From positions 1 through 12,418 of the forward strand of contig NZ_CAJMDQ010000072.1 in NCBI RefSeq assembly GCF_905212195.1: a stretch of DNA of 12,418 nucleotides, given 5' to 3'. Positions 1 to 6,288 of the stretch are shown here, piece by piece. Both the position numbers and the translations under genes were made by a program. This DNA comes from an uncultured Anaerotignum sp. Its GTDB lineage: Bacteria; Bacillota; Clostridia; Lachnospirales; Anaerotignaceae. The notes below the pieces were generated by a model. The model was not told where the DNA came from and ran no database searches. It saw only the letters and a program-made list of their open reading frames with translations. Position 1 is the stretch's first letter, and each line of letters starts with the position of its first letter.

Positions 1-96
1 GAAGCATTGCGGAAAATATTGGATGAGGACGGATGGAGTGCGGAAAAAAAGATAGATGCTGTGCGAAAACTGCTGGATGAGGCGTCGGAAAAATGA
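1..96 (+). CDS. C-terminal end of an unrecognised protein (partial)
   Basis: An open frame enters from the left edge and ends at TGA 94-96 after 31 codons. The visible residues are charged and helix-prone, with a repeating pattern (RKILDEDG... RKLLDEASEK) typical of a surface-exposed C-terminal helix pair. No domain can be named from this tail. A weak hairpin lies just downstream, so this is probably the end of a transcription unit. Frame and stop are clear; function is unknown. Confidence 0.6.
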   Translation, partial: EALRKILDEDGWSAEKKIDAVRKLLDEASEK

Positions 97-109
97 AAAT
101 ATGTTCAAC

Positions 110-133
110 GCCTCTTTTTTTTATGAGGCTTTT
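110..133 (+). terminator. weak hairpin terminator after the partial gene
   Basis: GCCTC (110-114) pairs with GAGGC (125-129) around a T-rich loop, followed by four T. The stem is only five base pairs and the loop is mostly T, so termination strength is doubtful. Confidence 0.35.
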
Positions 134-137
134 GGGG

Positions 138-143
138 TATAAT
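138..143 (+). promoter_or_regulatory. possible -10 box for the DUF1858 gene
   Basis: A perfect TATAAT lies 65 bases upstream of the start codon at 209. The 17-base-spaced -35 position is only a T-run, so the promoter rests mainly on the -10 and on its place between a hairpin and a gene. Confidence 0.4.
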
Positions 144-208
144 ACAAGGGAATATACACAAAGAATTCCACAACAAACCAAGTGAGAATCTCAAAGGAGG
201 CATTTTTT

Positions 209-409
209 ATGCAGGTAACAAAAGATATGACAATCGGCGAACTGCTGATGATGGACAGAAGCGCAGGCGCAATCCTGATGCAGAACGGTATGCATTGTGT
301 AGGCTGCCCTTCCGCTGCTGGTGAAACACTGGAAGAAGCAAGCATGGTACACGGCATGGATATCGACAAACTGCTGAGCGACATCAACGCTTATCTGGCA
401 AGCAAATAA
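209..409 (+). CDS. DUF1858 small redox-disulfide-type protein
   Basis: A 66-residue protein of the DUF1858 family, also described as the hybrid-cluster-protein-associated redox disulfide domain. The fold is a small helical domain of about 60-70 residues, so this copy is full length. Visible hallmarks are the opening [15 protein letters not shown] segment (here [14 protein letters not shown]), a hydrophobic helix ending in GMHCVGCP, and the following ETLEEAS helix. The CxxC pair (Cys-Val-Gly-Cys) is the presumed redox or metal site. An in-frame ATG at 182 exists, but AAAGGAGG at 193-200 followed by an 8-base spacer fixes ATG 209 as the start. The gene is monocistronic: a possible TATAAT lies upstream and a strong terminator follows directly. 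No hybrid-cluster protein is visible nearby, so the partner is unknown. Family assignment is confident; role is not. Confidence 0.85.
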   Translation: MQVTKDMTIGELLMMDRSAGAILMQNGMHCVGCPSAAGETLEEASMVHGMDIDKLLSDINAYLASK

Positions 410-414
410 GACAC

Positions 415-442
415 AAAAAAAGAGGCGTATGCCTCTTTTTTT
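415..442 (+). terminator. strong bidirectional terminator
   Basis: GAGGC (422-426) and GCCTC (431-435) with loop GTAT. The stem is extended by seven A (415-421) pairing with seven T (436-442). The T-tract on each strand makes it usable for the DUF1858 gene on plus and for any minus-strand transcript running out of the ABC-F gene. Confidence 0.85.
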
Positions 443-452
443 ATGTCTTGAT
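434..452 (+). repeat. 19-base direct repeat, copy 1
   Basis: TCTTTTTTTATGTCTTGAT occurs here and, identically, at 623-641. The copies begin in the T-tract of a terminator and continue past it, bracketing the folded segment between them. A shorter match (first 12 bases) recurs at 665-676. Confidence 0.8.
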
Positions 453-482
453 AAAAGGATAGAAGTAAAAAGAGCTGGTCAA

Positions 483-606
483 GCACTTTGCTGTGCAAAG
501 CCGCCTGCGGCGCCCCCGTAATCTTCGGGGTACAGAGTATCCAGCGGCAGAAGCCTTGAAACTTCGACTTTTCCCTCGTTGGAAGTAAATTCCGACAAGG
601 ATTCCA
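483..606. other. densely folded intergenic segment, candidate small RNA or dispersed repeat element
   Basis: Three compact hairpins follow one another. CTTTGC/GCAAAG (486-491/495-500) has loop TGT. GCCGC/GCGGC (500-504/507-511) has a two-base loop, or a larger one if its ends fray. CCCCG/CGGGG (514-518/526-530) has a seven-base loop. A less regular part (ACTTC at 561-565 and GAAGT at 582-586) follows, and then a terminator-like hairpin at 608-631 on the plus strand. The segment is more GC-rich than ordinary intergenic DNA here and lies between identical 19-base direct repeats. No good promoter was found on the plus strand (TTGATA at 448-453 has no matching -10). On the minus strand it would be the 3' trailer of the ABC-F mRNA. 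It could be a small RNA, a structured 3' UTR, or a non-coding mobile repeat. A minus-strand frame runs through it as an out-of-frame shadow continuing from the ABC-F gene. Confidence 0.45.
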
Positions 607-607
607 T

Positions 608-631
608 AAGAACCCTACGGGTTCTTTTTTT
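608..631 (+). terminator. terminator at the end of the folded segment
   Basis: AAGAACCC (608-615) pairs with GGGTTCTT (619-626) around TAC, followed by T to 631. On the minus strand the hairpin is not followed by a proper T-tract, so it works best for plus-strand transcription. Confidence 0.65.
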
Positions 632-641
632 ATGTCTTGAT
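623..641 (+). repeat. 19-base direct repeat, copy 2
   Basis: Identical to 434-452 and 189 bases downstream of it. It overlaps the T-tract of the 608-631 hairpin. Confidence 0.8.
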
Positions 642-647
642 TTTTTG

Positions 648-673
648 AGTCTTTTCCGAAAGGCTCTTTTTTT
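648..673 (+). terminator. third plus-strand terminator, abutting the ABC-F stop codon
   Basis: GAGTCTTT pairs with AAAGGCTC (one G-U pair) around TCCG, followed by seven T ending at 673. It faces the convergent ABC-F gene whose stop codon is at 672-674, so it would stop plus-strand readthrough from entering that gene antisense. Confidence 0.55.
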
Positions 674-2597
674 ATGCGTGGAGACCTTCCCATTCTTCAT
701 AAAGCCCTTCCAGTTTTTCTTCCAGTTTTGTTTTTTCCTCGAAGATTTCCTGGGCTTTGGCGTAGTCGGAGCTTGCTGCTGCCATGTCCTCATCGGCTTT
801 GGCAATGGCTGCTTCTGTTTCCTCAATGGCTTTTTCCACTTTGGCAATCTTTGCCGCCAGTTTTCGCTCTGCTGCCTGCTGTTCTTTCTGTTTCAGCCAA
901 TCGCTCTTGGTGTCGGTCATGGTCTGAACGGGAGCAGGGGCTGCGCCTTTTACAGGCTGTTCCGCAGCAAGGAGGGCTTCTTTTCTTGCCCGTTCTGCTT
1001 TTTTCTCCATATAATAATCATAATTGCCCTCATATCGTGTGATGCCTTCGGGGGAAAGCTCCAGTATAATCTGGGCGGTTTTATTGATGAAATAACGGTC
1101 GTGGGAAATGTATACCACAGTGCCTTCATAGCGGTTCAAAGCGTCCTCCAGCACTTCCTTGGAGAACATATCCAGATGGTTGGTAGGTTCGTCCAGCATC
1201 AGCAGATTTGCTTTGGAAAGCATGATTTTTGCCAGAGAAACACGGCCTTTTTCGCCGCCGCTGAGGGAAGAAACCTGTTTGAATACGTCATCTTCCGTAA
1301 AGACAAAGGCCGCCAGCATATTGCGGATTTCCCCTGCGGTCAAAGTGGGGTAAGTATCGGAAATTTCATCGAAAATGGTCTTGCTGCTGTCTAATTTTTG
1401 CTGTTCCTGGTCATAATAGCCCACATGAACATTGGTGCCAAACCGCATGAGCCCGCTGTCGGAAGGCACTTCGCCCAGAAGCATTTTGAACAGTGTGGAT
1501 TTGCCCACGCCGTTGGGGCCGATGATGGCAACGGTTTCTCCGCGCTTGATATCCAGATTCACATGGCGGAAAATACGCTGTCCGCCGTAGGATTTGGACA
1601 GTTCTTCCGCATGGAGCACGTCACTGCCGCTGATGATGCGGGGTGTCAGTGTCAGGCGCATATGAGAAGGCAGGCTGTCGGGGCGGTCGATACGCTCGAT
1701 TTTTTCCAGCTGTTTTTCCCGGCTTTCGGCACGCTTGATGGATTTTTCTCTATTAAATGCCTTCAGTGTGCGGATGACTTCTTCCTGACGTTTCAGCTCT
1801 CTCTGCTGGTTTTCGTAAGCCTTCTGCTGGATGTCCCGATTGATGGCCTTCTGGTTCATGTATGCGGTGTAGTTGCCGTTGTATACCGTGGATTTCCGGT
1901 TTTCGATTTCTACTACCTTGGTGACGATTTTATCCAGGAAATAACGGTCGTGGGAAATGATGAGGACAGAGCCGTCGTATGTTTTCAGGAAATCTTCCAG
2001 CCATTCAATGGAAGCAATGTCCAGATGGTTGGTAGGTTCGTCCAGCAGCAGCAAATCCGGCTTGGATAACAGCAGTTTACCCAGATATACACGGGTTTTC
2101 TGTCCGCCGGAAAGCTGGGACAGGGGGCGGTCGAATTCATCCTCCCCAAAGCCAAGGCCTTTCAGTACACCTTTCAGGCGGCTTTTGTAGCTGTAACCGT
2201 CGTTTTGCTCAAATTCGTGCTGTAAAGCGGCATAATCCTCCATCATGTCAGACAACGCTTTTCCTGACAGGTGTGTCATTTCGTTTTCCATTTCACGAAG
2301 ACGGACCTCGGCCGTTAAAATTTTTTCAAAGACCGATAGCATTTCTTCATAAATTGTGCGGTCGCTTTCTATTTGTTGGTTCTGTGCCATGTAGCCCATG
2401 GTAGTTTCTTTTTTCAGGAAAACATCGCCGCCGTCAGAGGAGATTTCCCCTGTCAGAATACGGAACAGGGTGGTCTTTCCGGCGCCGTTAACGCCTACGA
2501 TTGCGGTTTTTTCTCTTTCTTCTATATGAAATGTGATGTTTTCCAGTATGGTGTCGATGCCATAGGATTTTTCTATGTGATTGACTGCAAGTATCAT
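672..2597 (-). CDS. ABC-F family ATPase, YdiF-like
   Basis: A 641-residue soluble protein with two ABC ATPase domains in tandem and no membrane segment, the layout of ABC-F proteins, which act on ribosomes rather than as transporters. Domain 1: Walker A GVNGAGKT (35-42), signature LSGGQ (162-166), Walker B LLLLDEPTNHLD (182-193), switch His in ISHDRYF (214-220). A charged helical linker follows at about 240-310, the region that in this family contacts the ribosomal P site. Domain 2: Walker A GPNGVGKS (360-367), signature LSGGE (445-449), Walker B LLMLDEPTNHLD (465-476). A basic, coiled-coil C-terminal extension runs from about 565 to 640. All catalytic residues are present. ATG 2597 is preceded by GGAGG five to nine bases upstream. 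Adjacency to rex matches the ydiF/ydiH neighbourhood of Bacillus subtilis, supporting a housekeeping YdiF-type assignment over an antibiotic-resistance ABC-F, though resistance cannot be excluded. Confidence 0.92.
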   Translation of the reverse strand: MILAVNHIEKSYGIDTILENITFHIEEREKTAIVGVNGAGKTTLFRILTGEISSDGGDVFLKKETTMGYMAQNQQIESDRTIYEEMLSVFEKILTAEVRLREMENEMTHLSGKALSDMMEDYAALQHEFEQNDGYSYKSRLKGVLKGLGFGEDEFDRPLSQLSGGQKTRVYLGKLLLSKPDLLLLDEPTNHLDIASIEWLEDFLKTYDGSVLIISHDRYFLDKIVTKVVEIENRKSTVYNGNYTAYMNQKAINRDIQQKAYENQQRELKRQEEVIRTLKAFNREKSIKRAESREKQLEKIERIDRPDSLPSHMRLTLTPRIISGSDVLHAEELSKSYGGQRIFRHVNLDIKRGETVAIIGPNGVGKSTLFKMLLGEVPSDSGLMRFGTNVHVGYYDQEQQKLDSSKTIFDEISDTYPTLTAGEIRNMLAAFVFTEDDVFKQVSSLSGGEKGRVSLAKIMLSKANLLMLDEPTNHLDMFSKEVLEDALNRYEGTVVYISHDRYFINKTAQIILELSPEGITRYEGNYDYYMEKKAERARKEALLAAEQPVKGAAPAPVQTMTDTKSDWLKQKEQQAAERKLAAKIAKVEKAIEETEAAIAKADEDMAAASSDYAKAQEIFEEKTKLEEKLEGLYEEWEGLHA

Positions 2598-2666
2598 GTT
2601 TTATTCCTCCGTAACCCTTGGGTTGTCCACAATTATGATACCAGAAAAAAGGGCGGAATAAAAGAG

Positions 2667-2682
2667 TTATTGTTGACAATAA
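2667..2682. promoter_or_regulatory. perfect inverted repeat over the rex -35 box, possible operator
   Basis: TTATTGT (2667-2673), centre TG, ACAATAA (2676-2682). It covers the -35 hexamer of the rex promoter, a position where a bound repressor would block transcription. The half-site order differs from the usual Rex box (TTGTTAA...TTAACAA), so the binder is not identified. Confidence 0.45.
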
Positions 2683-2702
2683 AATAACAGGCGTGCTATA
2701 CT
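2673..2702 (+). promoter_or_regulatory. rex promoter, housekeeping sigma type
   Basis: Perfect -35 TTGACA (2673-2678), an 18-base spacer and -10 TATACT (2697-2702). It lies 26 bases upstream of the rex start, in the divergent gap with the ABC-F gene. Confidence 0.8.
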
Positions 2703-2727
2703 GAAATCAAATTGAGTAGGAGAGGAT

Positions 2728-3444
2728 TTGGATAATATGGATAGTGAAAAAAAGATTTCACCGGCGGTAATAAACAGATTACCCAGATATTATCGATATT
2801 TGGGCGATTTGCTGGAAAGCGACATCACCAGAATTTCTTCTAAAGAGCTCAGTGCAAAGATGAATATTACAGCCTCTCAGATTCGCCAGGATTTGAACAA
2901 TTTCGGCGGCTTCGGTCAGCAGGGATACGGCTATAATGTAGAATATCTTTACAATGAAATCAAAAAGATACTGGGATTGGATCGTATGTACAATATGATC
3001 GTTATTGGCGGCGGTAACATCGGTCAGGCGTTGGTCAATTATACAAATTTTGAAAAGCGCGGTTTCGTCATCAAAGCAGTTTTTGACATCAATCCTCGTC
3101 TGGTTGGCATGACCATCCGTGGCGTGGAGGTTTACGACGTAGACAAAATGGAAGAATACGTGAAAAACAATCACGTAGACGTTGCCATTTTGACACTGCC
3201 TCGTTCACAGGCTGTTAAGGTTGCTCATGATCTGGCAAAATGGGGCGTAAAAGGCATGTGGAACTTCAGCCACGTGGACTTGCAGGTTCCCGATGATGTG
3301 CTGGTAGAAAACGTGCATTTGACAGACAGTCTGATGACACTGCTTTACAAGATCAATGAAATGTACAGCGAAGAAAACGATCTGCATCACCTGCAGAACG
3401 GCTTACCTGTGAAACACCGTCAGGTAGAAGAAGAGGAAAAGTAA
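2728..3444 (+). CDS. rex: redox-sensing transcriptional repressor Rex
   Basis: A 238-residue NADH/NAD+-responsive repressor that in Gram-positive bacteria controls fermentation and respiration genes. The N-terminal winged helix (about 10-85) opens with the family signature PAVINRLPRYYRYL and contains the recognition region TASQIRQDLNNFGGFGQQGYGY (48-69). The Rossmann domain has GGGNIGQ (94-100) and an acidic residue at the end of strand 2 (D120 in AVFDINP) suited to NAD(H). The C-terminal part includes GMWNF and the helix DSLMTLLYKINEMY used for domain-swapped dimerisation. A short acidic tail ends the protein. AGGAG at 2718-2722 is well placed for TTG 2728; ATG 2737 is the alternative, nine bases later and further from the ribosome site. 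The gene is monocistronic, between a TTGACA/TATACT promoter and a strong terminator, and divergent from the ABC-F gene. Confidence 0.95.
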   Translation: MDNMDSEKKISPAVINRLPRYYRYLGDLLESDITRISSKELSAKMNITASQIRQDLNNFGGFGQQGYGYNVEYLYNEIKKILGLDRMYNMIVIGGGNIGQALVNYTNFEKRGFVIKAVFDINPRLVGMTIRGVEVYDVDKMEEYVKNNHVDVAILTLPRSQAVKVAHDLAKWGVKGMWNFSHVDLQVPDDVLVENVHLTDSLMTLLYKINEMYSEENDLHHLQNGLPVKHRQVEEEEK

Positions 3445-3462
3445 AAACAGAAAATGAAATGA

Positions 3463-3502
3463 AAAAAACAGACAATGTCCAGGGGCGTTGTCTGTTTTTT
3501 TT
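3463..3502 (+). terminator. rex terminator
   Basis: AACAGACAA ending at 3475 pairs with TTGTCTGTT beginning at 3488 around a 12-base loop, extended by A/T pairing. Eight consecutive T follow the stem (3495-3502). Confidence 0.88.
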
Positions 3503-3566
3503 GTCTGCAAAAGAACTTTTTTTACGGTTGTTTTTTTACCTGCGCAAAAACGGTCAAAAATCGGGA

Positions 3567-3595
3567 TTGATGATGGCAGGAAGATAAGGTATCAT
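3567..3595 (+). promoter_or_regulatory. thyA-dfrA operon promoter
   Basis: -35 TTGATG (3567-3572), a 17-base spacer and -10 TATCAT (3590-3595). The start of thyA lies 45 bases downstream of the -10. Confidence 0.65.
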
Positions 3596-3639
3596 AAAAG
3601 AGAATAAAGTAATGAATGATGTTTTAGGAGGAATCAACA

Positions 3640-4470
3640 TTGAGCAGAGCAGACGATATTTTCATACAGAATTGTAAGCAGATTTTAGAGCATGGCTTTT
3701 CTACAGAAAACGAAAAGGTGCGTCCTCATTGGGAAGACGGCACACCTGCCTACACCATCAAGACCTTTGGCGTAGTGAACCGCTATGATTTGAGCAAGGA
3801 ATTTCCTTTGCTGACACTGCGTGCCACCAACTGGAAAGCAGCCATTGACGAAATCCTGTGGATCTGGCAGAAAAAATCCAACAACATCCACGACCTGAAC
3901 AGCAAAATCTGGGATTCCTGGGCAGACGAAACAGGCTCCATCGGTAAGGCTTATGGCTATCAGCTGGGCGTGAAGTACAAATTCAAACATGGCGAAATGG
4001 ATCAGGTGGACAATGTGCTGTGGCAGTTGAAAAACGCTCCTGCGTCCCGTCGTATCATGACAAACATCTACAACTTCGCAGACCTGACAGAAATGGGGCT
4101 GGAACCCTGCGCCTACAGCATGACTTTCAATGTAACAGGCAATAAACTGAACGCGATTTTGAACCAGCGTTCTCAGGACACACTGGCGGCAAACAACTGG
4201 AATGTGGTGCAGTATTCCGCACTGCTGATGATGTTTGCACAGGTAAGCGGTCTGGAGCCCGGCGAACTGGTACACGTTATCAGCGATATGCACATTTACG
4301 ACCGTCATGTGCCCATCATCAAGGAACTCATCGAACGGGAAACATTCCCCGCGCCCAAGGTACGTCTGAATCCTGAAATCAAGAATTTCTATGATTTCAC
4401 TGTAGACGACTTCATCGTGGAAGACTACGAACACGGCAAACCCATCGGCAAAGTGCCCATTGCCATTTAA
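3640..4470 (+). CDS. thyA: thymidylate synthase ThyA
   Basis: A 276-residue folate-dependent thymidylate synthase (dUMP to dTMP with methylene-THF, giving DHF). Visible active-site features: an N-terminal region with FPLLTLRATNWK (55-66); the arginine pair SRR (136-138), which contributes to phosphate binding across the dimer; the catalytic cysteine in LEPCAYS (C157); QRSQD (176-180); the substrate-recognising Asn in NNWNV (185-189); and HIYDRH (218-223). The segment TLAANNWNV replaces the FLGLPFN seen in the Escherichia coli enzyme; from memory, a related form occurs in Bacillus ThyA and its phage relatives, which suggests that sub-lineage. The start is TTG, fixed by AGGAGG (3626-3631) with an ideal 8-base spacer; no nearby in-frame ATG competes. 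dfrA follows 12 bases after the stop, so the enzyme that recycles its DHF product is co-transcribed. Confidence 0.96.
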   Translation: MSRADDIFIQNCKQILEHGFSTENEKVRPHWEDGTPAYTIKTFGVVNRYDLSKEFPLLTLRATNWKAAIDEILWIWQKKSNNIHDLNSKIWDSWADETGSIGKAYGYQLGVKYKFKHGEMDQVDNVLWQLKNAPASRRIMTNIYNFADLTEMGLEPCAYSMTFNVTGNKLNAILNQRSQDTLAANNWNVVQYSALLMMFAQVSGLEPGELVHVISDMHIYDRHVPIIKELIERETFPAPKVRLNPEIKNFYDFTVDDFIVEDYEHGKPIGKVPIAI

Positions 4471-4482
4471 GGAGGAAAACCC

Positions 4483-4971
4483 ATGAATCTCATTGTAGCA
4501 GTAGACGAAAACTGGGGCATCGGCAAGGACAATGAACTGCTGTGCCGCATTTCCGCAGATATGAAAAATTTCCGTGCGGTGACCATGGGTCATGTGCTGG
4601 TGCTGGGCAGAAAGACTCTGGAATCTTTCCCCGGCAAAAAGCCACTGCCCAAACGTACCCATATTGTGCTGACAGCAAACAAGGCTTATGAAGCAGAAGG
4701 CGTGACCCTTTGCCATAGTCTGGAGGAGCTGCCTGGGGTGCTGGCGAATTACGATGACGATGATATTTTTGTCATCGGCGGCGGCAGTATTTATGAGCAG
4801 CTTCTGCCGCAGTGCAAAAAAGCTTATATTACCAAAATCTATGACAAATTTCCTGCGGATACTTATTTCCCCAATCTGGATGAAAAACCGGAATGGACAC
4901 TGACAGAAAAAGGGGAAGTGCAGGAAGAAAATGGCGTGAAATTTTCCTTTGATATTTACGAACAGAAATAA
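4483..4971 (+). CDS. dfrA: dihydrofolate reductase
   Basis: A 162-residue DHFR of normal length that reduces dihydrofolate to tetrahydrofolate with NADPH, regenerating the cofactor spent by ThyA. Motifs: the Met20-type loop ENWGIGKDNELL (9-20), the catalytic acid D26 in ISADMKNF, the NADPH-binding LGRKTLESFPGKPLP-like segment (41-55), RTHIVLT (58-64), VIGGGSIYEQ (97-106) and the conserved Thr of YITKI (115-119). The usual PW or LF before the catalytic helix reads LC here (L20, C21), so the Trp/Phe lining the folate pocket is a cysteine. GGAGG (4471-4475) begins immediately after the thyA stop and sits seven bases before ATG 4483. The pair is therefore tightly coupled in one operon with the small membrane protein downstream. 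Confidence 0.95.
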   Translation: MNLIVAVDENWGIGKDNELLCRISADMKNFRAVTMGHVLVLGRKTLESFPGKKPLPKRTHIVLTANKAYEAEGVTLCHSLEELPGVLANYDDDDIFVIGGGSIYEQLLPQCKKAYITKIYDKFPADTYFPNLDEKPEWTLTEKGEVQEENGVKFSFDIYEQK

Positions 4972-5003
4972 AGGGCTGTTTTCGGAGAAAGGGGCGGATT
5001 TGT

Positions 5004-5390
5004 ATGTTGACCATTTACATTCATCGGAAAAAAGTGGCAGATATCATTTGTATGGTGTATGCCCTGATGTTTACCAATCTGCTGAATTACTGCAATCTCA
5101 TACGTGCACGTACCTATGACATAAAATGGGCGTACGCGGCATTTGTGCTGATGGCAGTGTATTTTCTGGTGCTGTATATCTTCACTCAGATTTGTGATTG
5201 GAAGATGGCAGCCATCAATTTGGTGGTATTCCTTGTGGTGACGCTTATTCGCAATGGATTAGATGGCTTTTTCCTCTTTCTTGCGGCGCCTGATTTTTCG
5301 TCCGTATTGTTTATGATCTTCATCCTTTGCCATCGGGGGCATGAAGCAAAGAAAAAGAAGGAACCTCTTTCTCAAACAAAGATAGAATGA
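5004..5390 (+). CDS. small hydrophobic membrane protein of unknown function
   Basis: A 128-residue protein not recognised as a named family. It has four hydrophobic stretches at about residues 11-31, 42-64, 68-83 and 86-109, so it is likely a three- or four-pass integral membrane protein. A lysine-rich tail (AKKKKE, 115-120) is likely cytoplasmic. Its ATG is 32 bases after the dfrA stop, with a purine-rich GGAGAAAGGGGCGGA upstream that can serve as a modest ribosome site. No promoter is evident in the gap and the first clear terminator follows this gene, so it is probably the third gene of the thyA operon. The cysteines (C16, C30, C64, C109) are scattered and suggest no metal site. The reading frame is well supported; the function is not known. 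Confidence 0.72.
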   Translation: MLTIYIHRKKVADIICMVYALMFTNLLNYCNLIRARTYDIKWAYAAFVLMAVYFLVLYIFTQICDWKMAAINLVVFLVVTLIRNGLDGFFLFLAAPDFSSVLFMIFILCHRGHEAKKKKEPLSQTKIE

Positions 5391-5399
5391 TAAAAAAAT

Positions 5400-5445
5400 A
5401 GCCGGAATCCCTACATATGAAGGATTCCGGCTGTTTTTGTTTTTT
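5400..5445. terminator. bidirectional terminator between convergent operons
   Basis: An eleven-base stem, AGCCGGAATCC (5400-5410) with GGATTCCGGCT (5422-5432). It is followed on plus by TTTTTGTTTTTT and on minus by a run of seven T (the A-run at 5393-5399). It serves both the thyA operon and the aldo/keto reductase gene, whose stop codon (5444-5446) lies inside the T-tract. Confidence 0.92.
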
Positions 5446-6274
5446 AGAATGTGTCGGGATGATGTCCGCCCCATCCTGTCTGGGGCATGCACATGAGACG
5501 GGACATGTCCTCAGGAGAAATGGTGAAATCGAAAATATCCAGATTTGCTTTCATACGTTCTGCGGAACTGGATTTGGGCAGGGGCAATACATGATTGTCC
5601 AGAGCGAAACGCAGACAAATCTGTGCAGGTGTTTTGCCGTATTTTTCCGCCAGTTCCAGCACCAGCGCATCTTCCAGCACACGGGTACGGCCCAGAGGGC
5701 TCCATGCTTCCACCAGAAGGCCCTGCTGCTGGGAGTAATGAACGGCGTGTGCCTGACAATATCCGGGATGGTATTCCAGCTGGTTTACCATGGGGGTGAC
5801 TTCCGCTTCTTTCATGAGGGGCATCAGATGGTGAGGCAGGAAGTTGCTGACACCGATGGCGCGGATAACGTTTTCTTTGTAGAGCTTTTCCAGCGCACGC
5901 CATGCGGACAGGTCTTTTTCCTGCCATTTTTCACGGTCTGTTTCAGGCATGGGCCAGTGAAGCAGGCAAAGATCCAGATAGTCTGTGCCTAAGTCTTTCA
6001 GGGAATTTTCCACGCTTGCCATGGTAGCGTCATAGGACAGGTCGTCACGCCATACCTTTGTGGTCAGGAAAATGTCTTTTCTGGCAACGCTGGAAGCGGC
6101 AATGCCTGCGCCTACTTCTTTTTCATTCATGTACATGCGCGCAGTATCCAGATGGCGATAGCCAACAGAAAGGGCTGTTTCCACAATGCCCTGTGCAGAT
6201 TGGTCGATGACTTTATAGGTGCCAAAACCCACTTTGGGGATTTTCACACCGTTATATAATGTAAAGTATTCCAT
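5444..6274 (-). CDS. aldo/keto reductase
   Basis: A 276-residue NADPH-dependent oxidoreductase of the AKR superfamily with a single (beta/alpha)8 barrel, of the type often labelled 2,5-diketo-D-gluconate reductase. The catalytic tetrad is complete: D43 (GYRHLDTA), Y48, K73 (TTKVW) and H106 (LLHWP). Other family signatures are the opening MPKVGFGTY-like turn (PKVGFGTY, 13-20), IGVSNF (140-145), NQLEYHP (164-170), WSPLG (191-195) and the NADP phosphate-binding LPKSSS (232-237). The physiological substrate cannot be read from sequence; short aldehydes and methylglyoxal-type carbonyls are typical of the family. AAGGAGGA lies 8 bases before ATG 6274 and overlaps the stop codon of the upstream CCA enzyme, 14 bases away, so the two are translated from one mRNA. 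They have no obvious functional link. Confidence 0.93.
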   Translation of the reverse strand: MEYFTLYNGVKIPKVGFGTYKVIDQSAQGIVETALSVGYRHLDTARMYMNEKEVGAGIAASSVARKDIFLTTKVWRDDLSYDATMASVENSLKDLGTDYLDLCLLHWPMPETDREKWQEKDLSAWRALEKLYKENVIRAIGVSNFLPHHLMPLMKEAEVTPMVNQLEYHPGYCQAHAVHYSQQQGLLVEAWSPLGRTRVLEDALVLELAEKYGKTPAQICLRFALDNHVLPLPKSSSAERMKANLDIFDFTISPEDMSRLMCMPQTGWGGHHPDTF

Positions 6275-6288
6275 GATTCATTTCCTCC

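Noticed and set aside
479..847. Minus-strand frame continuing from within the ABC-F gene into the folded segment
   Set aside because: Its N-terminal part is the ABC-F gene read out of frame and Lys/Arg-rich; the rest crosses hairpins and a terminator. No ribosome site is evident.
579..1394. Long plus-strand open frame (271 codons) opposite the ABC-F gene
   Set aside because: Antisense to a gene with intact ABC-F motifs; its Phe/Cys-rich translation has no domain features and no ribosome site.
2670..2689. Canonical Rex box (TTGTT...TAACA) upstream of rex
   Set aside because: The half-sites are spaced about three bases too far apart compared with the usual 18-base Rex site, and the second half is imperfect.
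3685..4716. Minus-strand frame of 343 codons across thyA and dfrA
   Set aside because: It is the mirror of two confidently identified genes; composition rich in His, Cys and Gln is typical of an antisense shadow.
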